From: Xenoacremonium recifei
Lineage: Eukaryota; Ascomycota; Sordariomycetes; Hypocreales; Nectriaceae
Length of the DNA: 64,000 nucleotides
Direction: 5' to 3'
Assembly (NCBI GenBank): GCA_012184525.1
Contig: WOFQ01000006.1
Coordinates: 868,001 to 932,000 of the forward strand
Below, one piece after another: positions 46,024-55,613 of the stretch (position 1 is its first letter; every line of letters begins with the position of its first letter). The notes below the pieces were generated by a model. It was not told the origin of the DNA. It did no database searches and saw nothing but the letters and a program-made list of their open reading frames with translations. Both the position numbers and the translations under genes were made by a program.

Positions 46024-47678
46024 TTATTCCTGGACCATTTCCTTCACAGGCTCAGCTGGCGGGTGCTCGACCGTCTTCAAACGGCCCCATCGTCTTGGTG
46101 GAGGTGCCTTCGGGGGGACCTTCTTGGCCGCACCGTGAACGTGCAATCTCGCTGCTGGCGCAAATGGTACCCCATGGCGATGTTTAGGCACGGCAGGCAG
46201 AGGTTTCTTAGCCTTCACCACCATCACGACACCGTCATCCTCGACCCCTGAAGCGTCTTTACCATTGGAGGCGTCACCGGCTCTGCTGGGGGTCTGGACG
46301 CCAGGCTTCTCCATTACTGCGGCAACGTCTCCGACACTGATACTACTCGAGCTCTGAGCGTGCGATAAGCTGATGCCTAGGAACTTTCGAGCAACCTCTG
46401 CCTCCCCGGAACCTTCTCGCATCTGGTCCGCTTCCTCCACCCACTTGACCTTGGATACCCGCTCCACGAGTCGAAGCGTTGTCTCATCTGCGGGAGCAAA
46501 GTGAGCGTTATGCGACCCGCGCAGAATATTCAGCAATCTGAAAATCTCGTCCTGTTTGTAGTGCGGCGGCTGGCTTAGTTGCGTATGTGCTAACAGGGGA
46601 TATAGCACTCGCAGATATGTGTGTCGAAGTGACATCTTCTCATCCGGGAGGTCCATGAGATTCCTGATGATGACGTCCAGGAGTACTCTCAAGTCGTTGG
46701 TGTAAAAATATTCATATGTAGCTCTTGTGGTAAAAAGCAGGTAGAGCAGCTTCAGGATGAGCAATTGAAGCGAGGTCTCGGTCTCTCGGTTCAAGAGAAG
46801 AATAATATTCTCCCCAAAGGTTCGAAACGACGGCCCGTGGAGACTTAAGCACTTAACAATTCGGTTCGTAAAGGGCGCCGTAGGAGAGGATGGATCGGAG
46901 ACGGAATCGGTAGATGCAAGCATATACTGTTCGTTTAATACAAGCTATCCCCCGCCACGTCGGTCAATCCTGAAATCAGTGCAGTATTGGCAGGGCAGAC
47001 TCACGAGAACTCTAATTGTTGGATAATGGTATGGGTCATGAACATCATCAGAAACTTCCTCAATGAGCTGAAACAAATAGTGGACGAATCCATCGTCCAC
47101 AAGCGTTAGGTCATCAGGTCGCAACCGTTCCACGCGCGACATCTCGTACATCAACTCAAGTAAAAGCCGGTGTAGTCGCGGGTCTTCGTCTTTACGGCCG
47201 TTAATCAATTCCAAAAGTCGTGGAAAGCAGGCCTCGTGGATCATGCGGGGAAACATGGCCTCATCCTGATAGCCATCGTGCAAAAGGAGGCAGATGATGG
47301 CATGCAGCGGCCCCAGCTCGTCCTCCTGTAGCAAACTATAGATAATCTGGGTTCGAACGTATTCTTTATTCGCTTGGAAGATCGGGCTGGCCAAGAGCAC
47401 GCGAGCGCATGTGGTGATTTCGTCTTGGGATTCGTCGAATTTATCGCGGGATCTAGCGGCCAGGTCGAGCCACTCGCGCAACGTATCGTCGATAGCTTCG
47501 TGGCTGTCGCATTGACTCGAAACGCACTTTTCCAGCTCTAACAGGTTGCCTTGTGTCAGCCGTCTGCCTTGTCTGATTAAGAGCGGTACGCACCACTCCA
47601 GAATTGCTCCTCATCCTCAGGAGTCAGGATGGCCGTCGATGGCGTTGTCGGCGCCGCCGCGTCGTCGAAATCCGCCAT
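46024..47678 (-). CDS. SPIN90/Ldb17-like actin regulator, 3 exons
   Basis: A protein of 512 residues with the leucine-rich SPIN90/Ldb17 domain. Exons are 47678..47594, 47537..47005 and 46944..46024. The acidic N terminus ([13 protein letters not shown]) leads into an all-helical armadillo-like region (about 30-410) with Leu-rich repeats such as [34 protein letters not shown] and [14 protein letters not shown]. The C-terminal tail is Pro-rich ([21 protein letters not shown]), suited to SH3 binding. In fission yeast the homologue Dip1 switches on Arp2/3 to make the first linear filaments, and in budding yeast Ldb17 acts in endocytic patches. Those roles are known for the family and inferred here. 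Confidence 0.9.
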
Positions 47679-48273
47679 GATGATCGAGTCTGGGACTGTG
47701 CGGCAGCGACTGCATCGGGATCGGCCGGGTCTCCACGACAGTATCAGGTGCTCGTGCTGGTAATTCTAGTGATTGAATAGCCTGCTGCTGCTTCTGGGCG
47801 ACGGTTATCGCAGCCATGAAGTTCCGAGATCCAGTCAAGGACTCCAGGCGAGAGGTGGCGGGGTTGGTCTCTACTAAGAATAAGAAGAGGGAAACCGGAG
47901 GTGCTGCCGTCGTGCCGTGACCTCATCCGGGGCAGTTCTACGGGCTTGGCGACCGCGCCACACGATGCTCTCCCCCGCGATGCTCCAGCCACACCAGAGC
48001 ATCGGCCTTTCCAATCCAAGGCAGATTCAGAAGCACATCACGGTCAAAGCCATTTTCAATGGGGGATGCTCGCTTCATATCATCGTTTCTTCCTTCATCT
48101 CTATCTCTTCTATCCGCGTACGTAAAGGGTATAGCGCCAAAAAGCAACGGGTTTCCCGAATCTAACCTCCGTGCATGAAGCAAGTCTCAAACGCCAGACC
48201 TCACCAGACAACGACTGACCCAAGCCGTCCGTTCGTTCAAAAATATACAGATGCACTATCCACGCATCTTACT
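47679..48273. other. Intergenic, 0.6 kb
   Basis: The promoter of the SPIN90-like gene and the 3' region of PDAT, both minus. No gene is seen. Confidence 0.6.
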
Positions 48274-50172
48274 CTAGTGTTCCTTCTCGTCGTTCGGGGC
48301 ATCCTCGTCCCGGTCGGAAATCTTGACCTTTGCAGCGTAGTCAAGAATATTGCTTACAACGTAGTCGGTAATGGTGTCCCCCTTTCCAGCAGCGACCCTC
48401 AGAACCAACTCGTTCAAGTTCTGTCTCCCCAGGATATCGACATGGTCAGCCGTCCGAGGGCCACCGCGAGGGTTGAATCTCTCAGGCTCGTGCGGCATCT
48501 CAACCACCGTCACTTTGACTCCGGCAGGGTTGTACCGTTTCATGTGCCAGCCTCGATTGCACATGTATCCTGTACTGATCAGATTGACGGTTCCGTCTCC
48601 CTCCCCCAGGATAACTCCATGATCCACGACGCCTTCGGTCAGACCAGTGTCTATGGTTATGTTCAGGTTGGTCAGCAAGGGGTTTTCGGGTGATCGATAG
48701 TAATAAGCACGCTCGGTAGGCTTTCCAACCCCATAGAAACAGTAGATCTTCAGACTCGGCGCCAAAGGGAGTCTTGTCTCCAATGGATTGATCCATTTTC
48801 TGGAATCCTGCTCGTTCGCCTCGACTTCAGCGACGGTGTGCGCAACGCCTCGTGAATAACTGCCCTTGATATGGTCTTGATACCAATCCTCCGTGGTGTT
48901 CATCAAATATTCCAAAGAATCATCAACCGTCATGTTGTGTTCTGGCGTCGTCAGGTTTGCGCCAGATTTGAAGTTCAAAAGGGAACCAAATGAGAAGTTT
49001 TGACCAGGTACATCGTCAGGAGCCCAATCAAGACTACCCCAAACCGCGTTGCCTCCAATCGGCAGCATTGACGAGATTCCAGGCATCGCGCGGAATATCT
49101 CTGCGCGCTCCTCCCTGCTGAGGAACTTTTCGAGACCGTAGATGGCAAACGCGTTGAGCTGAGCGGTATCGCGCATCTCGCCTGAGAGAACAGCTGTCAA
49201 ATCCTTAACAGCACCAAGCATGCAGCCGCTGATGTTGATCCAGGAGTCAATATGTGTTTCTACCCAGTCTTGGCCCCCGCGACCACCCTGCTCGGACTCA
49301 ACCCAGTGGAAGAAATAATACAGGACTTGACTGCCCATGCTGTGCGATGTCAACACCACCTTCCTGCCCTCCGCGGTGACTGCGGTTTCGATATAGGACC
49401 TAAGCCTCGTAAAGTACCGATCTCGAACCTCAAGGTTCTGGTAAGAAAGGCGCCAATCATACGCTGCCGTAAACGAATTTGTAGGATCGTAGCCGATAGA
49501 TGCCAAGTTTTCAAAGATCTTATTCCAGATCCAGTAACCGGTGATAAAAAAGTCCGTGGCATCAAATCCTTGAGCAGCCCTCAGCTTTACAGAGGGAGGG
49601 TCCAGCCCGGTCCGTTTGTCCAGCATAATGTGCTTCTTCCAAACCTCCTTATCGAGGACCAAGGCTCGCATCATGGTCCAGCTTCCCCAAAGGCGCTTCC
49701 TGAAGTAGGCTCGCGAAATGTTGGCTGTGCCCCATGACTCCAGGCCCGTAGAGATAACGCCTGGGATCATGATGACAGGATGGTACGCGTCCAAACCCTC
49801 AGCTCGGGCCTTGAGACCAACGGAGAAAGAATCGTAGGCATCTGCCACATCTCGCTCACCCTGGATGATATCCCTCATGTCTTTGACTAAGCCTGCCGGC
49901 AGAGCATCCAGCAACGAATCCATAGACAGATCGGAGAACTCGGGCAGATCGATCAAGTCATTGCTCGAAGCGAAGAATCCGGCGGCGACAATGCCAAAAA
50001 GACTTCCGAGAAAGAATATGAAGGTGTTCCGGCGCTTTCGAGTCTTAGTGACATGCTCGACAACGTGGACATGGGTTGTCGGTTGTGGCGCTGGGCTATC
50101 GTCTCGAGATGTGTCGTCGCTCTCAATGGGATTGATGTCCGGGACCTTACGACGGCGAAGTGTGGTCGCCAT
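48274..50172 (-). CDS. LRO1: Phospholipid:diacylglycerol acyltransferase (PDAT), single exon
   Basis: An ER enzyme related to LCAT that moves an acyl chain from a phospholipid to diacylglycerol, forming triacylglycerol without acyl-CoA. The product is 632 residues (yeast Lro1 661). A cytosolic N terminus with a basic patch (TKTRKRRN) precedes one transmembrane helix (about 50-70, TFIFFLGSLFGIVAAGFF), and the rest is lumenal. The lipase box HSMGS carries the nucleophile at Ser278. The lid-region motif VIMIPGVISTGLESWG, the segment LWGSWTMMRA and the final GGPRTADHVDILGR (catalytic His) match the PDAT group. The absence of introns is notable beside its neighbours. An ACGCGT word lies 98 bp upstream. 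Confidence 0.97.
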   Translation of the reverse strand: MATTLRRRKVPDINPIESDDTSRDDSPAPQPTTHVHVVEHVTKTRKRRNTFIFFLGSLFGIVAAGFFASSNDLIDLPEFSDLSMDSLLDALPAGLVKDMRDIIQGERDVADAYDSFSVGLKARAEGLDAYHPVIMIPGVISTGLESWGTANISRAYFRKRLWGSWTMMRALVLDKEVWKKHIMLDKRTGLDPPSVKLRAAQGFDATDFFITGYWIWNKIFENLASIGYDPTNSFTAAYDWRLSYQNLEVRDRYFTRLRSYIETAVTAEGRKVVLTSHSMGSQVLYYFFHWVESEQGGRGGQDWVETHIDSWINISGCMLGAVKDLTAVLSGEMRDTAQLNAFAIYGLEKFLSREERAEIFRAMPGISSMLPIGGNAVWGSLDWAPDDVPGQNFSFGSLLNFKSGANLTTPEHNMTVDDSLEYLMNTTEDWYQDHIKGSYSRGVAHTVAEVEANEQDSRKWINPLETRLPLAPSLKIYCFYGVGKPTERAYYYRSPENPLLTNLNITIDTGLTEGVVDHGVILGEGDGTVNLISTGYMCNRGWHMKRYNPAGVKVTVVEMPHEPERFNPRGGPRTADHVDILGRQNLNELVLRVAAGKGDTITDYVVSNILDYAAKVKISDRDEDAPNDEKEH

Positions 50173-51115
50173 CTTTCACGGTGAGGATGAGGCTTTCGGA
50201 GCGCGGCTCTAAATGTTTGGCGTAACAATAATCGAGGATTGGTGTTCGAGTTGGCGGTATTGGGACTGGACGCGTGTTCTAAAGGTGCCGCCGTCGAAAG
50301 AGAACATTCGACTGCTCAAGTCCAGGGCAGCTGGAACCTCCGAGTCTGCCGGTCCGGTCGTCTCGGAGGCACGGCGATCGGGAAGCGAGGGAGGCGTCTA
50401 ATTGATTGCGACCGAGGGAAAAGAGGCTGAAGAGCCTTATTCAAGGGTTGTCGAGAAGTTCATGTCGCAGAGGAAATGAAGCCAGATTCCTTGAATTCCA
50501 GTCATTCGGTACCTGATAGGCAGGGGAGGGAAGTTTGAAAGGACGCAGCTGACGTCAAGGTGACCACTTCAGCATGGTTGCGCGGACGGTCTGGCGACCT
50601 GTGCAAGCTCCGAGGCCGCTAAGGGTAAGGGATCTAAACCCCCACAGAGGACCCGAAGCTTGCTGGGAGCTCTCCAGCTGCCGGGCGCGCTCAGCATGTG
50701 ATTAATGGCCAGGCACCTGCCTAAGGAGCCCTAGGTGCCCCAGGTAGGGTCCCTCAGCCCGCCTCCACCATTCTATCAAGATGCCAAACATTGGAGCCCA
50801 CATCAAGACGAAGATGCTGACCGAAAGCGGAAGACTGGGTCATCATCTTCCTGCTGCTGTGAACTCTCAGCTTACTGTCCGACGAGGGCTCTCCCATATT
50901 CGAGACGATTCGTCGAACGTGTAGCTGTCACTGTCCTTCTGTGCCGACCTGACTTGTATGAAAGATTACCCCGCGACTGAAACCCCAACTTGCCCCCTCA
51001 GCAGCAAATTCTGGTCCGATCATCACTCCGACTGCCTGGGCTGAGTCTACCTCTTGTCAACAACCTCCTTCTGCCCCCGGTCATCTCAATTGCCGGACTT
51101 TGGAGCTCAACAGTA
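50173..51115. promoter_or_regulatory. Divergent intergenic region, PDAT and NatC subunit
   Basis: The region carries two promoters. ACGCGT lies at 50270-50275 close to PDAT, and a CCTAGG palindrome at 50730-50735 sits within CCCTAGGTGCCCCAGGTAGGG. No gene is seen. Confidence 0.55.
50270..50275. promoter_or_regulatory. MCB-like ACGCGT in the PDAT promoter
   Basis: This ACGCGT palindrome lies 98-103 bp upstream of the PDAT start. A regulatory role is inferred from position only. Confidence 0.3.
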
Positions 51116-51738
51116 ATGGACGCGGTCAGACAAGAAAACAGCCTACCAATACAACTCCAATACATCCAGTACGAACATGGCCTCGAGGCTCAGTATCTGC
51201 CCGCCATCCGTGCCCTGATCTCCAAAGACCTCAGCGAGCCGTACAGCATCTATGTCTACCGCTATTTTCTGTGTCAGTGGGCACATCTCTGCTTCATGGT
51301 CTGAATCTCATTTCAAGTCCCTTCATGTTTGGCATCCCTTCTGACTATCACGCATAGGTCCTGAACCCAGAGGACTCGTCACTAATTGGCGTCATCATTT
51401 GCAAGCTCGAGGTTCATTCATCGCACTCCAACCCAACTCGCCGAGGCTACATTGCTATGCTCGCTGTAGCTTCTGACTTCCGTGGCCACGGTATAGCCAC
51501 GGCACTGGTCAAAAGGGCCCTCGATGCCATGACCAAGCGCAACGCAGATGAGATCGTCTTAGAGACCGAAGAAACGAACATTCCCGCGATGAGGTTGTAT
51601 GAGCGGCTTGGATTTCTTCGATCTAAGAAGCTGCATCGATACTATCTCAATGGGAATAGTGCCTATCGACTTGTTCTGCCGCTGAAAAGGATTGACCTGG
51701 ATGTTGGATCAGAGGACTTTGACGGTGATGTGATGTGA
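51116..51738 (+). CDS. NAA30: N-alpha-acetyltransferase NatC catalytic subunit (Naa30/Mak3), 2 exons
   Basis: A GNAT acetyltransferase that acetylates N termini beginning Met followed by a hydrophobic residue, in complex with Naa35 and Naa38. Exons are 51116..51298 and 51358..51738, giving 187 residues. The N-terminal DLSEPYSIYVYRYFLCQW is nearly diagnostic for Mak3. The acetyl-CoA loop RGHGIA lies at 103-108, followed by the LETEETNIPAMRLYERLGF segment and the RYYLNG loop. The ATG at 51116 is the first that gives the family's N-terminal length, and upstream frame sequence is non-conserved. The splice uses a GTCTGA donor, a weaker form, but the join preserves the protein. Confidence 0.95.
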
Positions 51739-51993
51739 TGAGATGCAAAGAATTGTTTCGAGAGCTGCTTTCGGGGTTCATGGGAGTCCGGAGACATATA
51801 TACAGTCGGCAAGGGTCAAGTCACTGGTTCAGCATCTGAAACGGAGCGGGCATAGCGAGCGTAAATCATGACGGATTACATGGAAAGGCGTTTGGTCTGG
51901 GTTATAATTCAAACTTGGCATCTCAATCTTCATTCTTTTTCCATCTTCACCGCTCGTCCTAGTATGGCCCTAATCCTACATACAGACGCTGTC
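51739..51993. other. Convergent intergenic region, 0.26 kb
   Basis: A short tail-to-tail space between the NatC subunit and the DUF1917 gene. Their 3' UTRs may overlap. Confidence 0.5.
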
Positions 51994-53110
51994 TCAGCTC
52001 TGAAGGATATCCTTCGAGCTATACAAAGACGCCCGCAAGCCCCAAGGATTGCCACGCGATATTCCGATGTACGTATAGGCATCTGTGCAGTGTGATCAAG
52101 TTCCTTAGTCCACCTCCTGCGTTTGTGAAGGTTAGATTGGGACTCACCAGGCTTATAGTAGATCGGACCCCCTCTAGCTTCTACCAGTCGAAGCTCTCGA
52201 AGCTTTTGGAGAACACGTCCAACATCTTGCTTGTCCCTGAAGTTCGCGGTATACACGCAGATCAGGCGGTCTTTACGCGGGTCGTCCTCTTCCCTCATAG
52301 GCGCAACCTTGGCCGCAATGCCAAGCTCATTATTCGCCGTTGCTTTAGCCACTATCCCCCACACTTCGTTTACCTCCATAGGTGGGCAGAACAACATCCA
52401 CTTCAGGGTGAGAACATTAGCCATCAACTGGAGCAAGAGAGTGTCACTACGAAAAGGAGTATGGTACTGTTAGGTTGCTTACCTTTCCAGCGCGCACTTT
52501 GGCGGCGTGAGCAAGGTTGAGAATGTCATCTGCCGCGCGCTTTCGCTCCTTCTGAATCTCGCGCTCCTGGATGGAGGGCGGTTTCATAGTCATCCTCATG
52601 CCTTCAGCGTATTTGTTCACGAGTTCGAGCCGTTCCATGCCCCCCTCCACGACCAGATTCGTACGGCTTCCAATTTCTTCAGGGGCCTCATCTTCGTTGC
52701 CTCTACAAGACTGGTTCTGGCCTTTAGCCTTTTCGACTCGCGGAATATACGGGTTGCAAATGTATATCCATGGAGTCTCCAAGGTTGCGAGTGTTGTCCG
52801 TGGAGGAAGGCGGGAAAGGAAGGCGTCAACCGTTTCCGTTAGCTGCCAGGCATAGTTGACGCCGGCATAAGGATTATGCAGATGGGAGAGGTCGGCGACA
52901 ACGGCTCTCTGTCGAACGGCCCTTGCTGGTGTTGTCTGATCCTGATGAATCCATGTGTCGACATTGAAGTTCTGGACCCGAGCATTAAGGTTCTGAGCGG
53001 TGTCTTCGTCGCCTATTTCACTAGTCAGTTTAGGCTCTCCTACCTCACCTTTGAAGTTATTTTTTACCGTAAAAATCCGAGTCATCTAAGTCCATAGCAT
53101 CTGGATCCAT
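51994..53110 (-). CDS. DUF1917 (UPF0696/C11orf68-like) protein, 4 exons
   Basis: A conserved eukaryotic family of unknown function; the fold of the human relative resembles eIF4E-like proteins. Exons are 53110..53068, 53012..52483, 52400..52148 and 52082..51994, giving 304 residues. The N terminus is acidic (MDPDAMDLDDSDFYGDEDTAQ). The body contains NPYAGVNYAWQL, LETPWIYICNPYIP, a charged insert (about 115-140), an Arg/Lys-rich helix, then WMLFCPPMEVNEVWGIVAKATANNELG, DRLICVYTANFRD and a C-terminal DAYTYIGISRGNPWGL. These blocks are split across introns yet stay in phase, which supports the model. The cellular role is unknown. It is divergent from DPH7, with 417 bp between starts. Confidence 0.85.
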
Positions 53111-53527
53111 AGCGGTGGCGGATCAGAATTATCTGCTGGAAGGAAAGGCTGACGAGGTGTGATGATGTTTTGAGGCGCTGCCGGATTACCCGCGTTGGTG
53201 AGGCAGGTGCGATCACTCTGGTCGGGTGGTTGAAAGCTCCTGTCGTGATCGTGCCTTGGGTCTGATAGGGTTGATACCAGAGTAGATGAATAGAATAAAC
53301 GTATATCTCCCTCAGCCCTGTGATCTAGGAGTTGCGAAGGATTAGAACCTCGAGCATCAAGACGCGACCATCATTGCGCTTCCAGATGCGCTGTCGTCAT
53401 CTGACAGACAGGGTGTATTCGCTGCAATGGCAGATCCTTGCAAGCGGCATGCGTTTGCCCCGCCACACGACAAACTTCCTTTGTTCAACGCATACGAGAT
53501 ACTCCAGCAGTAAAAGATGCAGATATC
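53111..53527. promoter_or_regulatory. Divergent promoter region, DUF1917 and DPH7
   Basis: Only 417 bp separate the two start codons, so the two genes probably share a bidirectional promoter. No clear consensus site stands out. An in-frame ATG at 53438 would lengthen DPH7 by 30 residues. Confidence 0.5.
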
Positions 53528-54798
53528 ATGACACCTTCAAATATCGTCTCGTCAAAGGTCTCACTGAACCTGCCTCTCCCCCCCAGCTGTGCACAATTCT
53601 GCCCGGCATATCCCGATCTTCTCGTTGTAGGGACCTATAATCTTGAACAGAACGAAGAAGCCACCCCTCAAACAAACGACAGAACGAGTGAAGTGGACGA
53701 TGAGCTAGATGCTTCTTCGACAAAAACGCCTCAGAGTCGAAATGGTAGCCTGTTGGTTTTCCGTTTGGAAAACTCCCAGCTGTGAGTGGTCTCTCTCAAC
53801 TGATAGATGCTGCAGCAATTAACTGATCAAACAGCACTCTCGTGGAGACCTTCCTCCAGCCTTCTGCGATCCTAGATCTGCGGTTTCATCCTCTCAAGCA
53901 AGACGTTTTTGCAGTGGTATCGAGCACCGGAACGTTGACAATCTTCAAATTGAATCCCTCCGGCGACCCAGGATCTCCGTTAGTGCACGTCGCGACCAGT
54001 CGTTGCAGGGATTTCGGAGAAGACGTGCTGTTTTTACAGTGCAATTGGCACCCATTTGCCCAGGATATCATCGGCGTAACGACATCGGCTGGCAGCGCAA
54101 TCCTGTTGCGCCTTGATGGGAACTACCAAATAAAAGAGCCCTCGATCGAGCTAGATATTGGGAATTCTCTTGAGGCCTGGTGCATCGCTTTTAGCCCAAG
54201 TTCAAACTCTAGCAACTCGCAAGTCACGGCATTCTGCGGCGGCGATGACTCAATGCTCCGATATATGTCTTGCGACTGGGATTCAAAGGCCTCAGAGCCT
54301 ACTTCTACATCAATATATTCTCCCGTCACAGTCAAGGGAGTTCACGCAGCCGGTGTAACAGCAATTCTCCCCCTGTCTTTGACAATTCAAGACAGAGGAA
54401 GGCTAGTGCTGACTGGTAGCTACGACGACCATCTCCGAATGTTCATCATCCAGGATTTACACGATTCGTACGGCGCAAAGCGCGTCGAATTAATACTCGA
54501 GCAGAACATGGGAGGCGGAGTCTGGAGGCTGGACTTGGTCGACTCTCAGAGGCAACAGGGGGTTACCAGGTTACGGGTTCTTGCTTCATGCATGCATGCT
54601 GGGGCCAGGCTTGTAGAGATCGAGTCCGACGATGACATAACTTGGAGCTGCAGTATTCTAGCTCGCTTCGAGGAGCACAAGAGCATGAATTACGGCAGTG
54701 ACTTTGTCAGGCCATTGGAGGCAGGGAGGCTACAATGCGTATCCACGAGCTTCTACGACAAGTTGCTCTGCCTCTGGGAATTCAATAAAATTGTTTAA
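53528..54798 (+). CDS. DPH7: Diphthine methyl ester hydrolase DPH7 (WD40), 2 exons
   Basis: A WD40 protein that demethylates diphthine on elongation factor 2 so that the amidation step of diphthamide synthesis can follow. Exons are 53528..53781 and 53835..54798, giving 405 residues. WD-like blades are visible from CAQFCPAYPDLLVVGTYNL on. The most telling features are the blade RLVLTGSYDDHLRMF, the GGGVWRLDLV loop, ASCMHAGARLVE, the HKSMNYGSDF loop and the C-terminal STSFYDKLLCLWEF, all typical of DPH7/Rrt2. An acidic insert (QTNDRTSEVDDELD) lies in the first blade. The start at 53528 gives a normal-length N terminus. Confidence 0.93.
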
Positions 54799-55613
54799 GG
54801 CCACCGTAACTGGTCAGAAAATTTCGTCAAATATTCGGTCTGCTCTGTTTTCTTTTGGTCGTTTGAATGTGTTCTACAATACTATGGTATGATGGACAAG
54901 TCAGTCTCTATCCAGCCAGCTACTAACCGGGTCTTAAGGGACTCCTGTCCGTATTCCGGACTCCTTTGGGGACCTTGGCCACCTGAAGTTGACTGATGAA
55001 TAAAATCCTGGGTACCTATGGCGGGGTCCCAGCGCTGATCCATCAGCCTTGCAGCACGGCTTGAGCGCTGAGAAGCTGTGGTGAGCTTCTCCAGCTGGCG
55101 CCAGGCGGGCGGGGGGCACGGCACCATTCCACCCCACTTGCCCTGACCAAGGCGGCCTAAGTACCGTGAGCTGGGCCAGGCGCGTCTCTCTGCCTTCCGG
55201 CTTTCCACTCAAATTTGTCCCGACTTGGTAGGCTCAGATCGAGCCCAAGCCGCCTTAGACTTATTCCTGTTGATACGGCACTGTGAAAGAAAACCTCCTT
55301 CACCATCTCCTCTCACGAACCCATTCACTTCTCGTCCGCTCCGTCAACACCTCCTCGACTTCATCCTGTCATCTCCTCCCTCCTCGCTCACCGCGCCGAG
55401 TCACGCCCAGTCAATTCTTTCTTCCTCTCCGATCCGGCGCATTTCATCAGCAACGCATCACCCACATCGTCGATCCCCTCATGGTAGCGACGGGCTATAA
55501 CGCGTAAATCCACTTCGAGGCCCTGCGTGGAAAGGGAGACACGAGGGTCCTGGCACACTCACTCATCGTCCCCGAGCCTGCAAGGCCGCCTCAATCGTCC
55601 TCCGAGGTGCACC
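54799..55613. other. Intergenic, 0.8 kb, exportin promoter
   Basis: The 3' end of DPH7 and the promoter of the exportin gene, both plus. The second half is pyrimidine-rich (55270-55470) and ends with ACGCGT at 55500-55505, 109 bp before the exportin start. No gene is seen. Confidence 0.6.
55500..55505. promoter_or_regulatory. MCB-like ACGCGT in the exportin promoter
   Basis: This ACGCGT palindrome lies directly after a TATAA-like word and 109-114 bp upstream of the exportin start. A regulatory role is inferred only. Confidence 0.3.
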
